From: JAJTDS01 sp964202895
GTDB lineage: Bacteria; Pseudomonadota; Alphaproteobacteria; Rickettsiales; UBA1997
Direction: 5' to 3'
Assembly (NCBI GenBank): GCA_964202895.1
Contig: CAXNJM010000001.1
Coordinates: forward strand, 620,001-684,000
DNA: 64,000 nucleotides
A program made the position numbers and the translations under genes. Numbering within the stretch: position 1 is the stretch's first letter; every line of letters begins with the position of its first letter. Shown here piece by piece: positions 33,931 through 42,670 of the stretch. The notes beneath the pieces are model-generated. The model worked only from the letters and a program-made list of their open reading frames with translations. It was not told the DNA's origin and searched no databases.

Positions 33931-34422
33931 TTATTTTGAGAATATTGATATAGCAAGATCTTCTAGGGTATTTTTAATTTCTTTATCATCTATTTTACTC
34001 AAGATGTCGTCAATTTTATTGCGGATATCGTTAATTTCTTGCGGACTTTTTTGATAAAAGCTATTTTTTCCAATGATTCTAGAATTAATATTGGCAGGCT
34101 GTTGTATTATTTTAATTTTATCAATAGAATGAAGGCCTGATAAGGTTTTAATTTTTTCTATGATATTATTTTGATTATTTTCGATTAAGAATGCTATAGA
34201 AGAATTATATGCGATAATTGTTAGTGTTGCTTTATTGCCAAACTTGTCGAACTTTATGATTTTTGGCAAGCAAAATTTATAATAATTATTACCTATTATA
34301 TTGCTCCAATTTTTTTGCAAATGGTTAATGGCAATAAATTTTTTCTTATCTCCTACAAAAATCGGCTTCAGAAGATTAGTTATAGCATTGTCAATAGTTA
34401 TAATTCCAGATCTTTCAATCAT
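33931..34422 (-). CDS. dciA: DUF721 protein, DciA-like replicative helicase loader
   Basis: The N-terminal about 105 residues match the DUF721 fold: LQKNWSNIIGNNYYKFCLPKIIKFD, NKATLTIIAYNSSIAFLIENN and a final IKIIQQP strand. DciA proteins load the DnaB helicase in the many bacteria that lack DnaC. A polar helical tail of about 55 residues follows, as in other DciA proteins. It is 4 bp from the GST gene and 108 bp from the lipoprotein gene. The DciA role is inherited from the family. Confidence 0.75.
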   Translation of the reverse strand: MIERSGIITIDNAITNLLKPIFVGDKKKFIAINHLQKNWSNIIGNNYYKFCLPKIIKFDKFGNKATLTIIAYNSSIAFLIENNQNNIIEKIKTLSGLHSIDKIKIIQQPANINSRIIGKNSFYQKSPQEINDIRNKIDDILSKIDDKEIKNTLEDLAISIFSK

Positions 34423-34426
34423 AAAT

Positions 34427-35098
34427 TTATAGAGAAAAACTCATCGAAAGTAAATGGGAGTTTTTTCTTTCTAAAAAGCTTCTAAATATTTCGTCGTAAT
34501 TATCGGGAATAGATTTCTGCAAAGAACCTCTGGTTACCAAGCTTTCAACATAGGTAGCTGTTGATTTGTATAAATCAAAAATTTCAAGAGTAAATTTATT
34601 ATCAATGAAATAAAGCGGTCTAAATACTGATGCCATGCAGATATCTATCATTAAAAATTTATCGCCATCGAAATAAGGGTTGAATTTAATATTTTTATCA
34701 AAAATAGCAAGTTTTGCCATTGTTTCAGCTTTCTTAATGTCAAAAGATTCTTGGTCGGTAGCAAATATCATGCCAAAAATTGAAGCGAGCATACCGCTAC
34801 TATATTCCATCCAAGAGCGATGATTGGCTTTTATTATGGGGTCCTTGGAGTGCAAAGGATTTTGCGGAAATAATTCATCTAGATATTCACAAATTACTAT
34901 CGATTCAAACAATATATTATTTCCAACATAAAGAATTGGAGCCTTACCTAGCGGAGATTCTTTAATAAACCATTCTGGTTTGTTGCTTAAATCTATGTCT
35001 TGTTTTTCATAATTCAAGCCCTTCTCAATAAGTGCCATTTCAACCCTATGACCATAGGGAGAAAATTTTGAAGTAACTAATTTAAGTTTTTCAGTCAT
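34427..35098 (-). CDS. Glutathione S-transferase family protein
   Basis: The thioredoxin-like N-terminal domain begins TEKLKLVTSKFSPYGHRVEMALIEKGLNYEKQ, with SPLGKAPILYVGNNILFESIVICEYLDELFP carrying the cis-Pro and the glutathione-binding E-S pair. An all-helical C-terminal domain completes 223 residues. SPYGHRV in the active-site loop resembles omega/zeta-like or SspA-like members more than classical GSTs. Substrate unknown. It is the first gene of the minus-strand set inside the inverted repeats, so the set's promoter probably lies just upstream (35099-35286). Confidence 0.85.
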   Translation of the reverse strand: MTEKLKLVTSKFSPYGHRVEMALIEKGLNYEKQDIDLSNKPEWFIKESPLGKAPILYVGNNILFESIVICEYLDELFPQNPLHSKDPIIKANHRSWMEYSSGMLASIFGMIFATDQESFDIKKAETMAKLAIFDKNIKFNPYFDGDKFLMIDICMASVFRPLYFIDNKFTLEIFDLYKSTATYVESLVTRGSLQKSIPDNYDEIFRSFLERKNSHLLSMSFSL

Positions 35099-35119
35099 TG
35101 TTTATTTATTTTTAGATTT

Positions 35120-35153
35120 AAAAAGATTAACTAATAAAAAATATAATCTTTTT
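35120..35153. terminator. Bidirectional-type hairpin between right pilin-like copy and GST gene
   Basis: AAAAAGATTA (35120-35129) pairs with TAATCTTTTT (35144-35153) around a 14-nt loop, flanked by A and T runs. It lies downstream of the right pilin-like copy and upstream of the GST gene, both on the minus strand. It could end transcription arriving from the pilin-like copy. The stem has only one G-C pair, so strength is doubtful. Confidence 0.4.
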
Positions 35154-35658
35154 AACTAAAGGCAATAGAAATGATAAGTTATTGTTTAATTAAACAAATT
35201 GTTATTTAGTTCAGTAGTACAAAATATTCTATTTCATTGCACTAAACATTGTTATCAGCACCTTGCTCTTAAATAAGGCCTAAACACTAGTAGCCAGACA
35301 CATAAACCAGGTTACAATCTGGTGTTGGAGGTAAATAATATACAAAGTAAGAGCCACAATTAGTTACTTGGATAGAAGTTGTCCACGCGGTAGTAGAACC
35401 ACTCCAATTAAAACCAACAGTACCACTAACTGTTTGTCCAGTTGTTGACGGATGACTAAATTGCATAAAACCAGGCGAATTACTATTTCCCCTATGAGTT
35501 AAATATCCACCTTGTTCCTGTAATTTTGTAGCTGAACCTGTAAGTCTATACCAGCCAGTTGGCAGTGTACTATGACAAGTGTAACCAGCACCATACCCAA
35601 CATAAGTATTATCAAAGTCTCTGGAAATATAGGAATTACACTGAGAAGGGAAACAATC

Positions 35659-35677
35659 ATTACTCACAATTGTCGCA
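35659..35677 (-). repeat. 19-bp junction motif, occurrence 4 (end of right inverted repeat)
   Basis: Minus-strand TGCGACAATTGTGAGTAAT. The D8C-like tip starts directly after it, so it marks the point where the two copies diverge. Confidence 0.9.
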
Positions 35678-36039
35678 ACTCCAGTTGCAGTACAAGTATA
35701 AGTAGGAGAACCAGAATATCCTGATGCACAGGCTGAAGTTGGGCTGTTTGGAATGGCTGTAGCAGAAGATGCATAAGCTAGTCCGGTTTTGTTGTTTAAT
35801 TTAGTCACACCAGTTATACTACAAGTTATTGGAGTACAAACTCCACTTACTAAACTATAACCAGTAGCACAAGAACAGCTCCCTGTTGCAGTTAATGTTC
35901 CTGTAGTGCAAGTATAATTAACAGTTCCAGTATAGCCAGTAGCATTACAAGTAAGAGGGGTAGAAGTTGAGGTATAAGATACTGATGATGGAGAAGATAT
36001 TCCTGTAATACTAACTGGGCAAGTGATTGTCGTGCAACT

Positions 36040-36058
36040 ATTACTCACAATTGTCGCA
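36040..36058 (-). repeat. 19-bp junction motif, occurrence 5
   Basis: Minus-strand copy inside the Cys-rich repeats of the right gene, the counterpart of the one at 30164-30182. Confidence 0.85.
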
Positions 36059-37883
36059 GCTCCAGTTGCATTACAAGTATAAGTAGGAGAACCAGAATAT
36101 CCTGATGCACAGGCTGAAGTTGGGCTGTTTGGAATGGCTGTAGCAGAAGATGCATAAGCTAGTCCGGTTTTGTTGTTTATTCCCGTAACACTAGTTATAC
36201 TACAAGTAATTGGAGTACAAACTCCACTTACTAAACTATAACCAGTAGCACAAGAACAGCTCCCTGTTGCAGTTAATGTTCCTGTAGTGCAAGTATAATT
36301 AACAGTTCCAGTATAGCCAGTAGCATTACAAGTAAGAGGGGTAGAAGTTGAGGTATAAGATACTGATGATGGAGAAGATATTCCTGTAACACTAACTGGG
36401 CAGTTTATTGGTACACAAGCTCCACTTACTAAACTATAACCAGTAGCACAGCTACAACTTCCGGTAATGGTGGCATTAGACCCTTGAGAAGCACAGCTAT
36501 AAGCAACTGAGCCAGTATAGCCAGTAGTGGTGCAGTTAAGAGTGCCATTATTACCTGTAACTTGAGTAGTGGTAATACCGTTAGTAGTTGGAACATTACA
36601 AGAAGGAATACAAGAGCCAGAGACAAGAGTATAGCCAGTAGCACAAGAACAGCTTGCATTGGCAGGAGTAGTAGCAAAGGTTTTATTGATACAGCTATAA
36701 GTAATAGAACCAGTATAGCCTGTTTTATCACAACTTAAAGTAGAGGTAGAGGCAGTGCCATCAACTGAGGTTTTAGAGATACCTGCAATGCTTATTGGGC
36801 AAGAAGATGCATCGCAACCATTATCAGTAACAATACCAGCAGAACAATCTGTGTTTTTAGTATCAACTTTAATTCGCCATTTATTACTCATATAATCAGA
36901 TATATCAGTAATTTCGGTATCAGATAATGCTCTTTTAAAAACTGCTAATTCACCAATTTGACCAATATAATTTTTACCTATAGAGAGATTAGCTAAATCT
37001 GCAATAGGTTCTTTTGCTGTATTAGTAGTTAGCTTACCAGCCAATATACCATTAACATAGGTTTTATTACCTTCACTAGCGGAGTGAGTAACGATAATTA
37101 CTCTTGGACCTGCATAAGAAGCATAGCCATTAATTGCTGAGGTGTAGCTGGTAGTTGCTCCCCCCTGACTATGAACAATTGTGCCATCAGTTTTATAACC
37201 AATTAATAAATTTTGATTAGTTCCTGTAATTGAGGGATCTCCTAAAAGATAATTATCTGCTTTATTGCTTTCTCTTTGCTCTGTTATCATTATAGTATAA
37301 TCAGAGTTGTTAATTGAGTCAACTCCTACTTTTAAAGCATTATTACCTTCAAACTTTACCGCAGGAATGCTGTTGATACTATTAGCATAGATTGGAGCAG
37401 TGCCATCGACAGTTGCTGATGATATATTATTAACCCCACCAAATATTATTCCACCCACTACTAATAGATGTGCCATTAGTTGATTGACCATTAGCAAAAC
37501 TATCTAATAAACTACCTTCAAACCACATTACTAGATCTTCTGTTGCTTTAATTGGAGATCTATTAGTAAGAGATTTAGCTGATTCTATTCTTGCTCTTTT
37601 AACTAGACTACTTCCTACTACAATACCACCTGCTAACAAACCAATGATAATCAATACTATAGATAACTCAATTAAAGAAAATGCTGATGGTTTAGGGGCC
37701 GATGGTTTGGAGGTTTTGTTTTGCATGTTTTTTACAAAAAATTTAATTAAGATGAGTACAAGTCAGCTTATAAAAGTCATAAAATTACAATATAATAATA
37801 AAAATATAAACAACAATTAATGATACAAAACTATTCTAAATAAATTTTCTGCTTCAGAATGGGAATTAAATAAAAGTTGGTTT

Positions 37884-38663
37884 TTAATAATTCAAAACTG
37901 TTTTGGCTAATGTCATTACCGCAACCTCTTTTGCTTTGAATCTTTTAAGAGTTTTTGAACATTCTTGAGCTGTCGCACCCGTTGTAATTACATCGTCTAT
38001 TAATAAAATTTTCTTATTAATTATTAAGTTTCGAAACTTCTTTTTTACTAAAAAAGCCCTCTTTAAATTTTTCGCTCTTTCTCTGCTATTTAATTTCGTT
38101 TGAGTTTTTGTGTCTTTAAGCCTTATTAAAATATCTGGATAAAATTTTGACTGCAATTGAGAATTGCTTTCACTTACACTAAATGCTTTGCGATTTAGAA
38201 TTTTGGCAATTAACACCGCTTGATTAAATTTTCTTTTGTATAAACGAGATCTATGAATAGGAACCGCTACAATTAAATCAAATTCAGCAATTTTTTTGGC
38301 AAATTTTCTTGCTAATAAATCAGCTATTTTACTAGCAATTAAAGTATTATCGTGATATTTAAGATTAAGCACGATTTTTTTAATAATTTCATTATAATGA
38401 AATATTGTAAAAACTTGGTCGAAAGCTGGCTTTTTCAGCAAACATTTTAGGCATATCATTTTACGATAACGATTATTAAAATGCTCTTCAAAGGGTTGAG
38501 AACATATTTCACAGCAAGGAAAGCTAATGAATTTTAATTCTTGCCAACATGTTAAGCAAAAACTAGCATTATGGTTGATGATATCCAAACAAGATAAACA
38601 TTGATTAGGGAAAATTAAATTAATTAATTTATTGATAAAAATTTGAGGTAATTTTAAAAACAT
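37884..38663 (-). CDS. comF: ComF family phosphoribosyltransferase-like protein
   Basis: 259 residues. The N-terminal double zinc-ribbon has CLSCLDIINHNASFC, CEICSQPF and CLKC pairs. The C-terminal phosphoribosyltransferase domain has the PRPP loop LLIDDVITTGATAQE (about residues 215-229), and SRERAKNLKRAF precedes it. ComF proteins are linked to DNA uptake and, in alphaproteobacteria, possibly to salvage. It lies immediately outside the right inverted repeat (18 bp away) and is divergent from the methyltransferase gene with 2 bp between starts. Confidence 0.93.
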   Translation of the reverse strand: MFLKLPQIFINKLINLIFPNQCLSCLDIINHNASFCLTCWQELKFISFPCCEICSQPFEEHFNNRYRKMICLKCLLKKPAFDQVFTIFHYNEIIKKIVLNLKYHDNTLIASKIADLLARKFAKKIAEFDLIVAVPIHRSRLYKRKFNQAVLIAKILNRKAFSVSESNSQLQSKFYPDILIRLKDTKTQTKLNSRERAKNLKRAFLVKKKFRNLIINKKILLIDDVITTGATAQECSKTLKRFKAKEVAVMTLAKTVLNY

Positions 38664-38665
38664 AA

Positions 38666-39535
38666 ATGGTGATAAACGAAATTTTATTTAATAGAAGGTG
38701 GTTATCTTCTAGATTAGCAAAGATTATAAAAAATTTTGATAATTATGATTTTTTATATAATCAAATTGCTGACAATATTTTTGAAGACACAAAAACATTC
38801 AAAGAATCTTATTCAACTATTTTAGAAATAAATATTAAAAATCAATATTTATTGGAAAAATTCCTTACCTTAACTAAAGAATTGCAACCAAAAAATATTA
38901 TTCAAACCTCTATTTGCAATAATCCGCAATTAATTAAAGATAAATTTATTATCAGTTGCAACAATTTACAAAAAACCATATTAGAAAATAAAATAAATCA
39001 TCGTTTAATAATTGCCGAAGAAGAAATGATGCCTTTTGGTGGCAATATTTTTGATTTAATAATTTCAAACTCAAATTTACATTTTATTAACGATTTGCCT
39101 AAATTTTTATTGCAGATTAATAATATCTTGGTAAATAAGGGGTTGTTTATTGCTAGTTTTTTTGGCGAAGATAATTTATCTGAGCTTGCAAGAGCAATAT
39201 TAGAAACTGAAAGCGATATATATGATGGCTTATCCCCAAGAATGATACCGACCATTCAGTTAAAAACAATAGCCCATTTAATGTCTAAAATTGGCTTTAT
39301 TAATGTAGTTGCAAGAATTGACAAAATAGCGGTTGATTATCAATCAGCACTTCAATTGTTAAAAGACTTGCAAATGATGGGGCAAGGTAATATTATCAAC
39401 AAAAAATCTCGTCGATTTTTTACTAAATATTTTCTAACAAAACTTATTGATAAATATCAAGAACATTATTCAAATCAAGGGGGGAAGATTATCGCCACTT
39501 TTGAAATTATTACAGTAACAGGTTTTAAACGATAA
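38666..39535 (+). CDS. SAM-dependent methyltransferase/hydroxylase, NDUFAF5-like
   Basis: 289 residues resembling mitochondrial NDUFAF5 (complex I assembly factor) and its alphaproteobacterial homologues: MPFGGNIFDLIISNSNLHFINDLPKFL, GLFIASFFGEDNLSEL, GLSPRMIPTIQ and LKDLQMMGQGN all align with that family. SAM motif I is degenerate (IIQTSICNNPQLI instead of an acidic/Gly-rich loop), so SAM binding may be weak. NDUFAF5 hydroxylates an Arg in NDUFS7; the same role here is inference. It is 3 bp upstream of the CobS-like gene. Confidence 0.8.
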   Translation: MVINEILFNRRWLSSRLAKIIKNFDNYDFLYNQIADNIFEDTKTFKESYSTILEINIKNQYLLEKFLTLTKELQPKNIIQTSICNNPQLIKDKFIISCNNLQKTILENKINHRLIIAEEEMMPFGGNIFDLIISNSNLHFINDLPKFLLQINNILVNKGLFIASFFGEDNLSELARAILETESDIYDGLSPRMIPTIQLKTIAHLMSKIGFINVVARIDKIAVDYQSALQLLKDLQMMGQGNIINKKSRRFFTKYFLTKLIDKYQEHYSNQGGKIIATFEIITVTGFKR

Positions 39536-39538
39536 AAA

Positions 39539-40459
39539 ATGAAAAAAATTGATTGTAAAAAAACTTTTGGCTTCGAATGCGATTTTGAAATTCTAGCCTT
39601 TAAAGAAAAATCATCATTTGTGCCAGAAATTGATGAAAGCTATGTTTTTGACCCCGATACAACCATGGCAATTATTGCTGGCTTCATTTTTAATCAAAGA
39701 GTTTTGATTCAAGGAATGCACGGAACCGGAAAATCAACTCACATTGAACAAGTTGCTTCTAGGCTAAATTGGCCTTGCATTAGAGTTAACTTTGATTCTC
39801 AAATCACAAGGCTTGATCTTGTAGGTAAAGATATCATTAAACTAAAAAACGGCAAACAAATTACCGAATTTAAAGAAGGAATCATCCCCTTTTCGATAAG
39901 AAACAATATCGCTCTAGTTCTTGATGAATATGATGCGATTAGAAGCGATGTTTCCTTTGTTATTCATCGTTTATTAGAAAATAATGGAAAATTCATGCTT
40001 CTCGAAGAAAATGAAGTTATTACTCCAACCAATTATTTTAGAATCTTTGCTACTTCTAACACTCTTGGAGCGGGAGACGATATGGGGATTTATCATGGCA
40101 CCAACCTAATTAATCAAGCTCAGATGGATCGCTGGAACATTGCGGTGGCATTGAATTATTTAAGTGAAGAAGTGGAAATTAAAATTTTACAAAAAAAATT
40201 ACCTTTTCTTAAAAATTCTCTTAATCAAAATATTGCAAAAATGATGGTAAAAATGGCTAATATAAGCCGTGAAGCCTTTAAAAATGGCGATATTTCTAAT
40301 TTAATTTCACTTAGAACTCTGATTTCTTGGGGCAAAAACTTTGAAATATTTGGCTCAATAAAGCATGCCTTTATCTTAAGTTTTCTAAATAAAGTTATTG
40401 ATGATGAAAAAACAGTAGTTAAAGAATTTTATCAAAGAATCTTTGGAGAAGATATTTAA
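39539..40459 (+). CDS. cobS: CobS-like AAA+ ATPase (cobaltochelatase subunit family)
   Basis: 306-residue AAA+ protein with Walker A GMHGTGKST (around residue 60), Walker B LVLDEYDAIRSDV, and FATSNTLGAGDD as sensor 1, all characteristic of CobS. CobS with CobT and CobN inserts cobalt into the corrin ring in aerobic B12 synthesis. No other cob gene is present, and I recall CobS/CobT homologues in Rickettsiales that lack B12 synthesis, so another role as a MoxR-like chaperone is possible. It follows the NDUFAF5-like gene and converges with waaA. Confidence 0.87.
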   Translation: MKKIDCKKTFGFECDFEILAFKEKSSFVPEIDESYVFDPDTTMAIIAGFIFNQRVLIQGMHGTGKSTHIEQVASRLNWPCIRVNFDSQITRLDLVGKDIIKLKNGKQITEFKEGIIPFSIRNNIALVLDEYDAIRSDVSFVIHRLLENNGKFMLLEENEVITPTNYFRIFATSNTLGAGDDMGIYHGTNLINQAQMDRWNIAVALNYLSEEVEIKILQKKLPFLKNSLNQNIAKMMVKMANISREAFKNGDISNLISLRTLISWGKNFEIFGSIKHAFILSFLNKVIDDEKTVVKEFYQRIFGEDI

Positions 40460-40464
40460 TAAAT

Positions 40465-41742
40465 CTATTTATAATCTTTTATTTTATTAAAAATATCACT
40501 TAATATATCGCTAGCAAAATTGCCAAAAACCAATTCTTTAGCACCATCGCAAAATTTTTTAGGTAATAATTCACCTTCTAAGAATCTTGTAATTATTGAT
40601 TCTAATTCAATTTCGTTAGTAATTTTTATGCAAGCTTGGTGATTGACTAAATTTTCATAAATATCATAATTATTAGAAAAATAAGGGCCCACAATAATAG
40701 CACAATCATGAATAATCGCCTCAAAAGGATTATGACCGCCAACATCAACCAAAGAGCCACCAATAAAACCAAAATCAGCAACTTCATAAAACATTTCTAA
40801 ATCGCCAATTGTATCAACCAAATAAAGATCAGTATCTCTGGTAATTTTATCATTTTTACTACGGCAAGCAATATCTCCTATCTCCATTTCTTCAGCAAGA
40901 TCAATTACTCTCGCAGATCTTTCTGGATGCCTAATTGCTAGAATTAATAATATATCTTGATGTATAAATTTTAGTTTTCTTAAAATTCTAAAAGCCACCT
41001 CTTCCTCGCCCTTGTGAGTACTTGCAAATAAAACAACCCTTCTACGATTAATCATAACTTGAAGTAACCTTAATTTATCTTTATCTAGAGGTTTAGAAAC
41101 TAACTGAGCTTTAAGATTACCTAAATAAAGAACTTTTTCTTGATTGGTTAACCTAGTAAATCGAAGCTTCGCCTCTTGATTTTGAGAAAATATTAAAGAA
41201 AAATTATCAAAAATTTTATATCCTAGTTTTTTTAATAAGCACCAGAAAATAAAGGTTTTCTTTGAAATTCTGCCATTAACTAAGAAAGTTTTAATATTTC
41301 TTTTTCTTGCTATTGCAAGCATATTTGGCCATATCTCAGACTCAACAAAGCATATAATTTTTGGATTCCAAAATTCTAAGAATCTTTTGATCCAGAAGTA
41401 TGAATCAAGCGGAGCGAATTGATGAATTGCCCGATCTCTATATTCATAAAGCTTTTCACCGATAATTTTAGCCGATGTAACGGTTGTAGTGGTAAATAAA
41501 ACGAAATTATTAACATCGTCTTCAATAAATTGTTTAGCTAAATTAAAGGCTGAATTAGCTTCTCCAACACTAACCGCATGAATCCATATAACTTTTTTAT
41601 CTATTGGTTTTTTAAATTTTGCTAAGCCAAATTTTTCATTAATTCTTTGAGGGCACTCTTTTTGTTTAAAAATTCTATAAAGAATTAACATTCTCAATAA
41701 AGGAGCTAATAATATTGAAATTATTTGATATATAAAAAGCAT
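40465..41742 (-). CDS. waaA: 3-deoxy-D-manno-octulosonic acid (Kdo) transferase
   Basis: Adds Kdo to lipid A at the cytoplasmic face of the inner membrane. An N-terminal membrane anchor is followed by VIWIHAVSVGEANSAFNLAKQF, VESEIWPNML and VNGRISKKTF. The C-terminal GT-B domain has ASTHKGEEE, RHPER and GGSLVDVGGHNPFEAI. The 425-residue length fits. It is the last gene of a minus-strand run from fadJ through galU. Number of Kdo residues transferred cannot be predicted. Confidence 0.95.
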   Translation of the reverse strand: MLFIYQIISILLAPLLRMLILYRIFKQKECPQRINEKFGLAKFKKPIDKKVIWIHAVSVGEANSAFNLAKQFIEDDVNNFVLFTTTTVTSAKIIGEKLYEYRDRAIHQFAPLDSYFWIKRFLEFWNPKIICFVESEIWPNMLAIARKRNIKTFLVNGRISKKTFIFWCLLKKLGYKIFDNFSLIFSQNQEAKLRFTRLTNQEKVLYLGNLKAQLVSKPLDKDKLRLLQVMINRRRVVLFASTHKGEEEVAFRILRKLKFIHQDILLILAIRHPERSARVIDLAEEMEIGDIACRSKNDKITRDTDLYLVDTIGDLEMFYEVADFGFIGGSLVDVGGHNPFEAIIHDCAIIVGPYFSNNYDIYENLVNHQACIKITNEIELESIITRFLEGELLPKKFCDGAKELVFGNFASDILSDIFNKIKDYK

Positions 41743-41773
41743 TATTTTTTGATTTTATAAAATTATCTTCTAA

Positions 41774-42661
41774 TTATTGATATTTTTTTATCATCTCTTT
41801 TACTTGAGACGATATACTGCTATTATTGATTGCAAATGCGATATTAGCCTCGAGATAACCCAAAACATTACCACAATCAAAACGAGGAGTAGTAATTTTT
41901 TTATAAAAAAATGGATAATCTTTAAGCATTAAATTCATTGCATCTGTAAGCTGTATTTCGCCACCTTTACCAATTTCACACCTTGCCAAATAATCAAAAA
42001 TTTCTGGCTGAAGAATGTATCTACCAGTAATCGCAAGATTTGAAGGAGCATCTTCAATGACAGGTTTTTCAATCATATTAACGATATTTTGTTTTTGAGA
42101 ATCTTCTATATCAATAATTCCATAAGCAGAAACTTGATTTTTATTAACCTCTCCAACCGCTACAATACTTGATTCAATGGGCTTTTGATGATAAAAATTT
42201 ATCATCTTTTTAAGAAAATTTTCTTCTTGATTGTCGGGCTCCAGCATCATTTCATCGGCAAGGATAACTATAAAAGCCTCATTTCTATCGATAAAATTTC
42301 TAGCACACCAAATTGCATGACCAAGACCAAGAGGTTTTTGCTGTCTTACGAAGGCAATCTGCCCAGCGGATGGCATCCAACCAACTACCTTAGATAATTC
42401 TTGCGATTTATTATTTTCATCAAGCTTTGATTCTAGCTCATAGGAATGATCGAAATGATTATTTATAGCATTTTTGTTTCTTCCCGTGACAAAAATAAAT
42501 TTTTCAATACCAGCATTTCTAGCCTCTTCAAAGGCATATTGAATGATTGGCTTATTGGCAATTGGCAACATTTCTTTGGGCATTGATTTTGTTGCAGGAA
42601 GAAAGCGGGTTCCAAGACCACCAACCGGAAAAATAGCAGTTTTAACAGGACGAGAATTCAT
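41774..42661 (-). CDS. galU: UTP--glucose-1-phosphate uridylyltransferase
   Basis: Makes UDP-glucose for surface glycans. The nucleotide-binding signature is FPVGGLGTRFLPATKSMPKEMLPIANKPIIQYAFEEA near the N-terminus. GLGHAIWCAR, VILADEMM and DCGNVLGYLEANI follow in the standard order. 295 residues, full length. It is 9 bp downstream of pyrC and 31 bp upstream of waaA, consistent with an envelope-related operon. Confidence 0.96.
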   Translation of the reverse strand: MNSRPVKTAIFPVGGLGTRFLPATKSMPKEMLPIANKPIIQYAFEEARNAGIEKFIFVTGRNKNAINNHFDHSYELESKLDENNKSQELSKVVGWMPSAGQIAFVRQQKPLGLGHAIWCARNFIDRNEAFIVILADEMMLEPDNQEENFLKKMINFYHQKPIESSIVAVGEVNKNQVSAYGIIDIEDSQKQNIVNMIEKPVIEDAPSNLAITGRYILQPEIFDYLARCEIGKGGEIQLTDAMNLMLKDYPFFYKKITTPRFDCGNVLGYLEANIAFAINNSSISSQVKEMIKKYQ

Positions 42662-42670
42662 GATTATAAT

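Larger units (their letters stand above)
35287..37726 (-). pseudogene. Frameshifted second copy of the pilin-like gene with a uromodulin D8C-like tip
   Basis: ATG at 37726 starts the same prepilin and LamG N-terminus as 28497. An extra T (AAA at 37441-37443 on the plus strand, where the other copy has two) shifts the frame after about 95 codons. A second open frame (37497-35287) continues the LamG and Cys-rich modules with only about four residue changes. After ATIVSN the C-terminal about 125 residues are unrelated to the left copy. They contain CHSTLPTGWYRLTGSA, SHPSTTG and SIQVTNCGSYFVYYLPP, then TPDCNL, which strongly resemble the uromodulin/GP2/OIT3 D8C (D10C) module. It may be a pseudogene, a silent donor, or a phase-off state. 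Confidence 0.82.
35659..37866 (-). repeat. 2.2-kb inverted repeat, right copy
   Basis: 2,208 bp matching the 2,207 bp at 28357-30563 in opposite orientation; the 1-bp difference is the frameshift at 37441-37443. Other visible differences are isolated substitutions (for example Gly/Asp in VGxSINN and Ser/Ala in DCSxGIV). It includes the upstream region, so both copies share the same putative promoter. Confidence 0.95.

Noticed and set aside
28357..37866. A composite transposon or insertion sequence as the source of the inverted repeats.
   Set aside because: No transposase, terminal IS signature or target duplication is visible; the repeats contain a pilin-like gene and share its upstream region.
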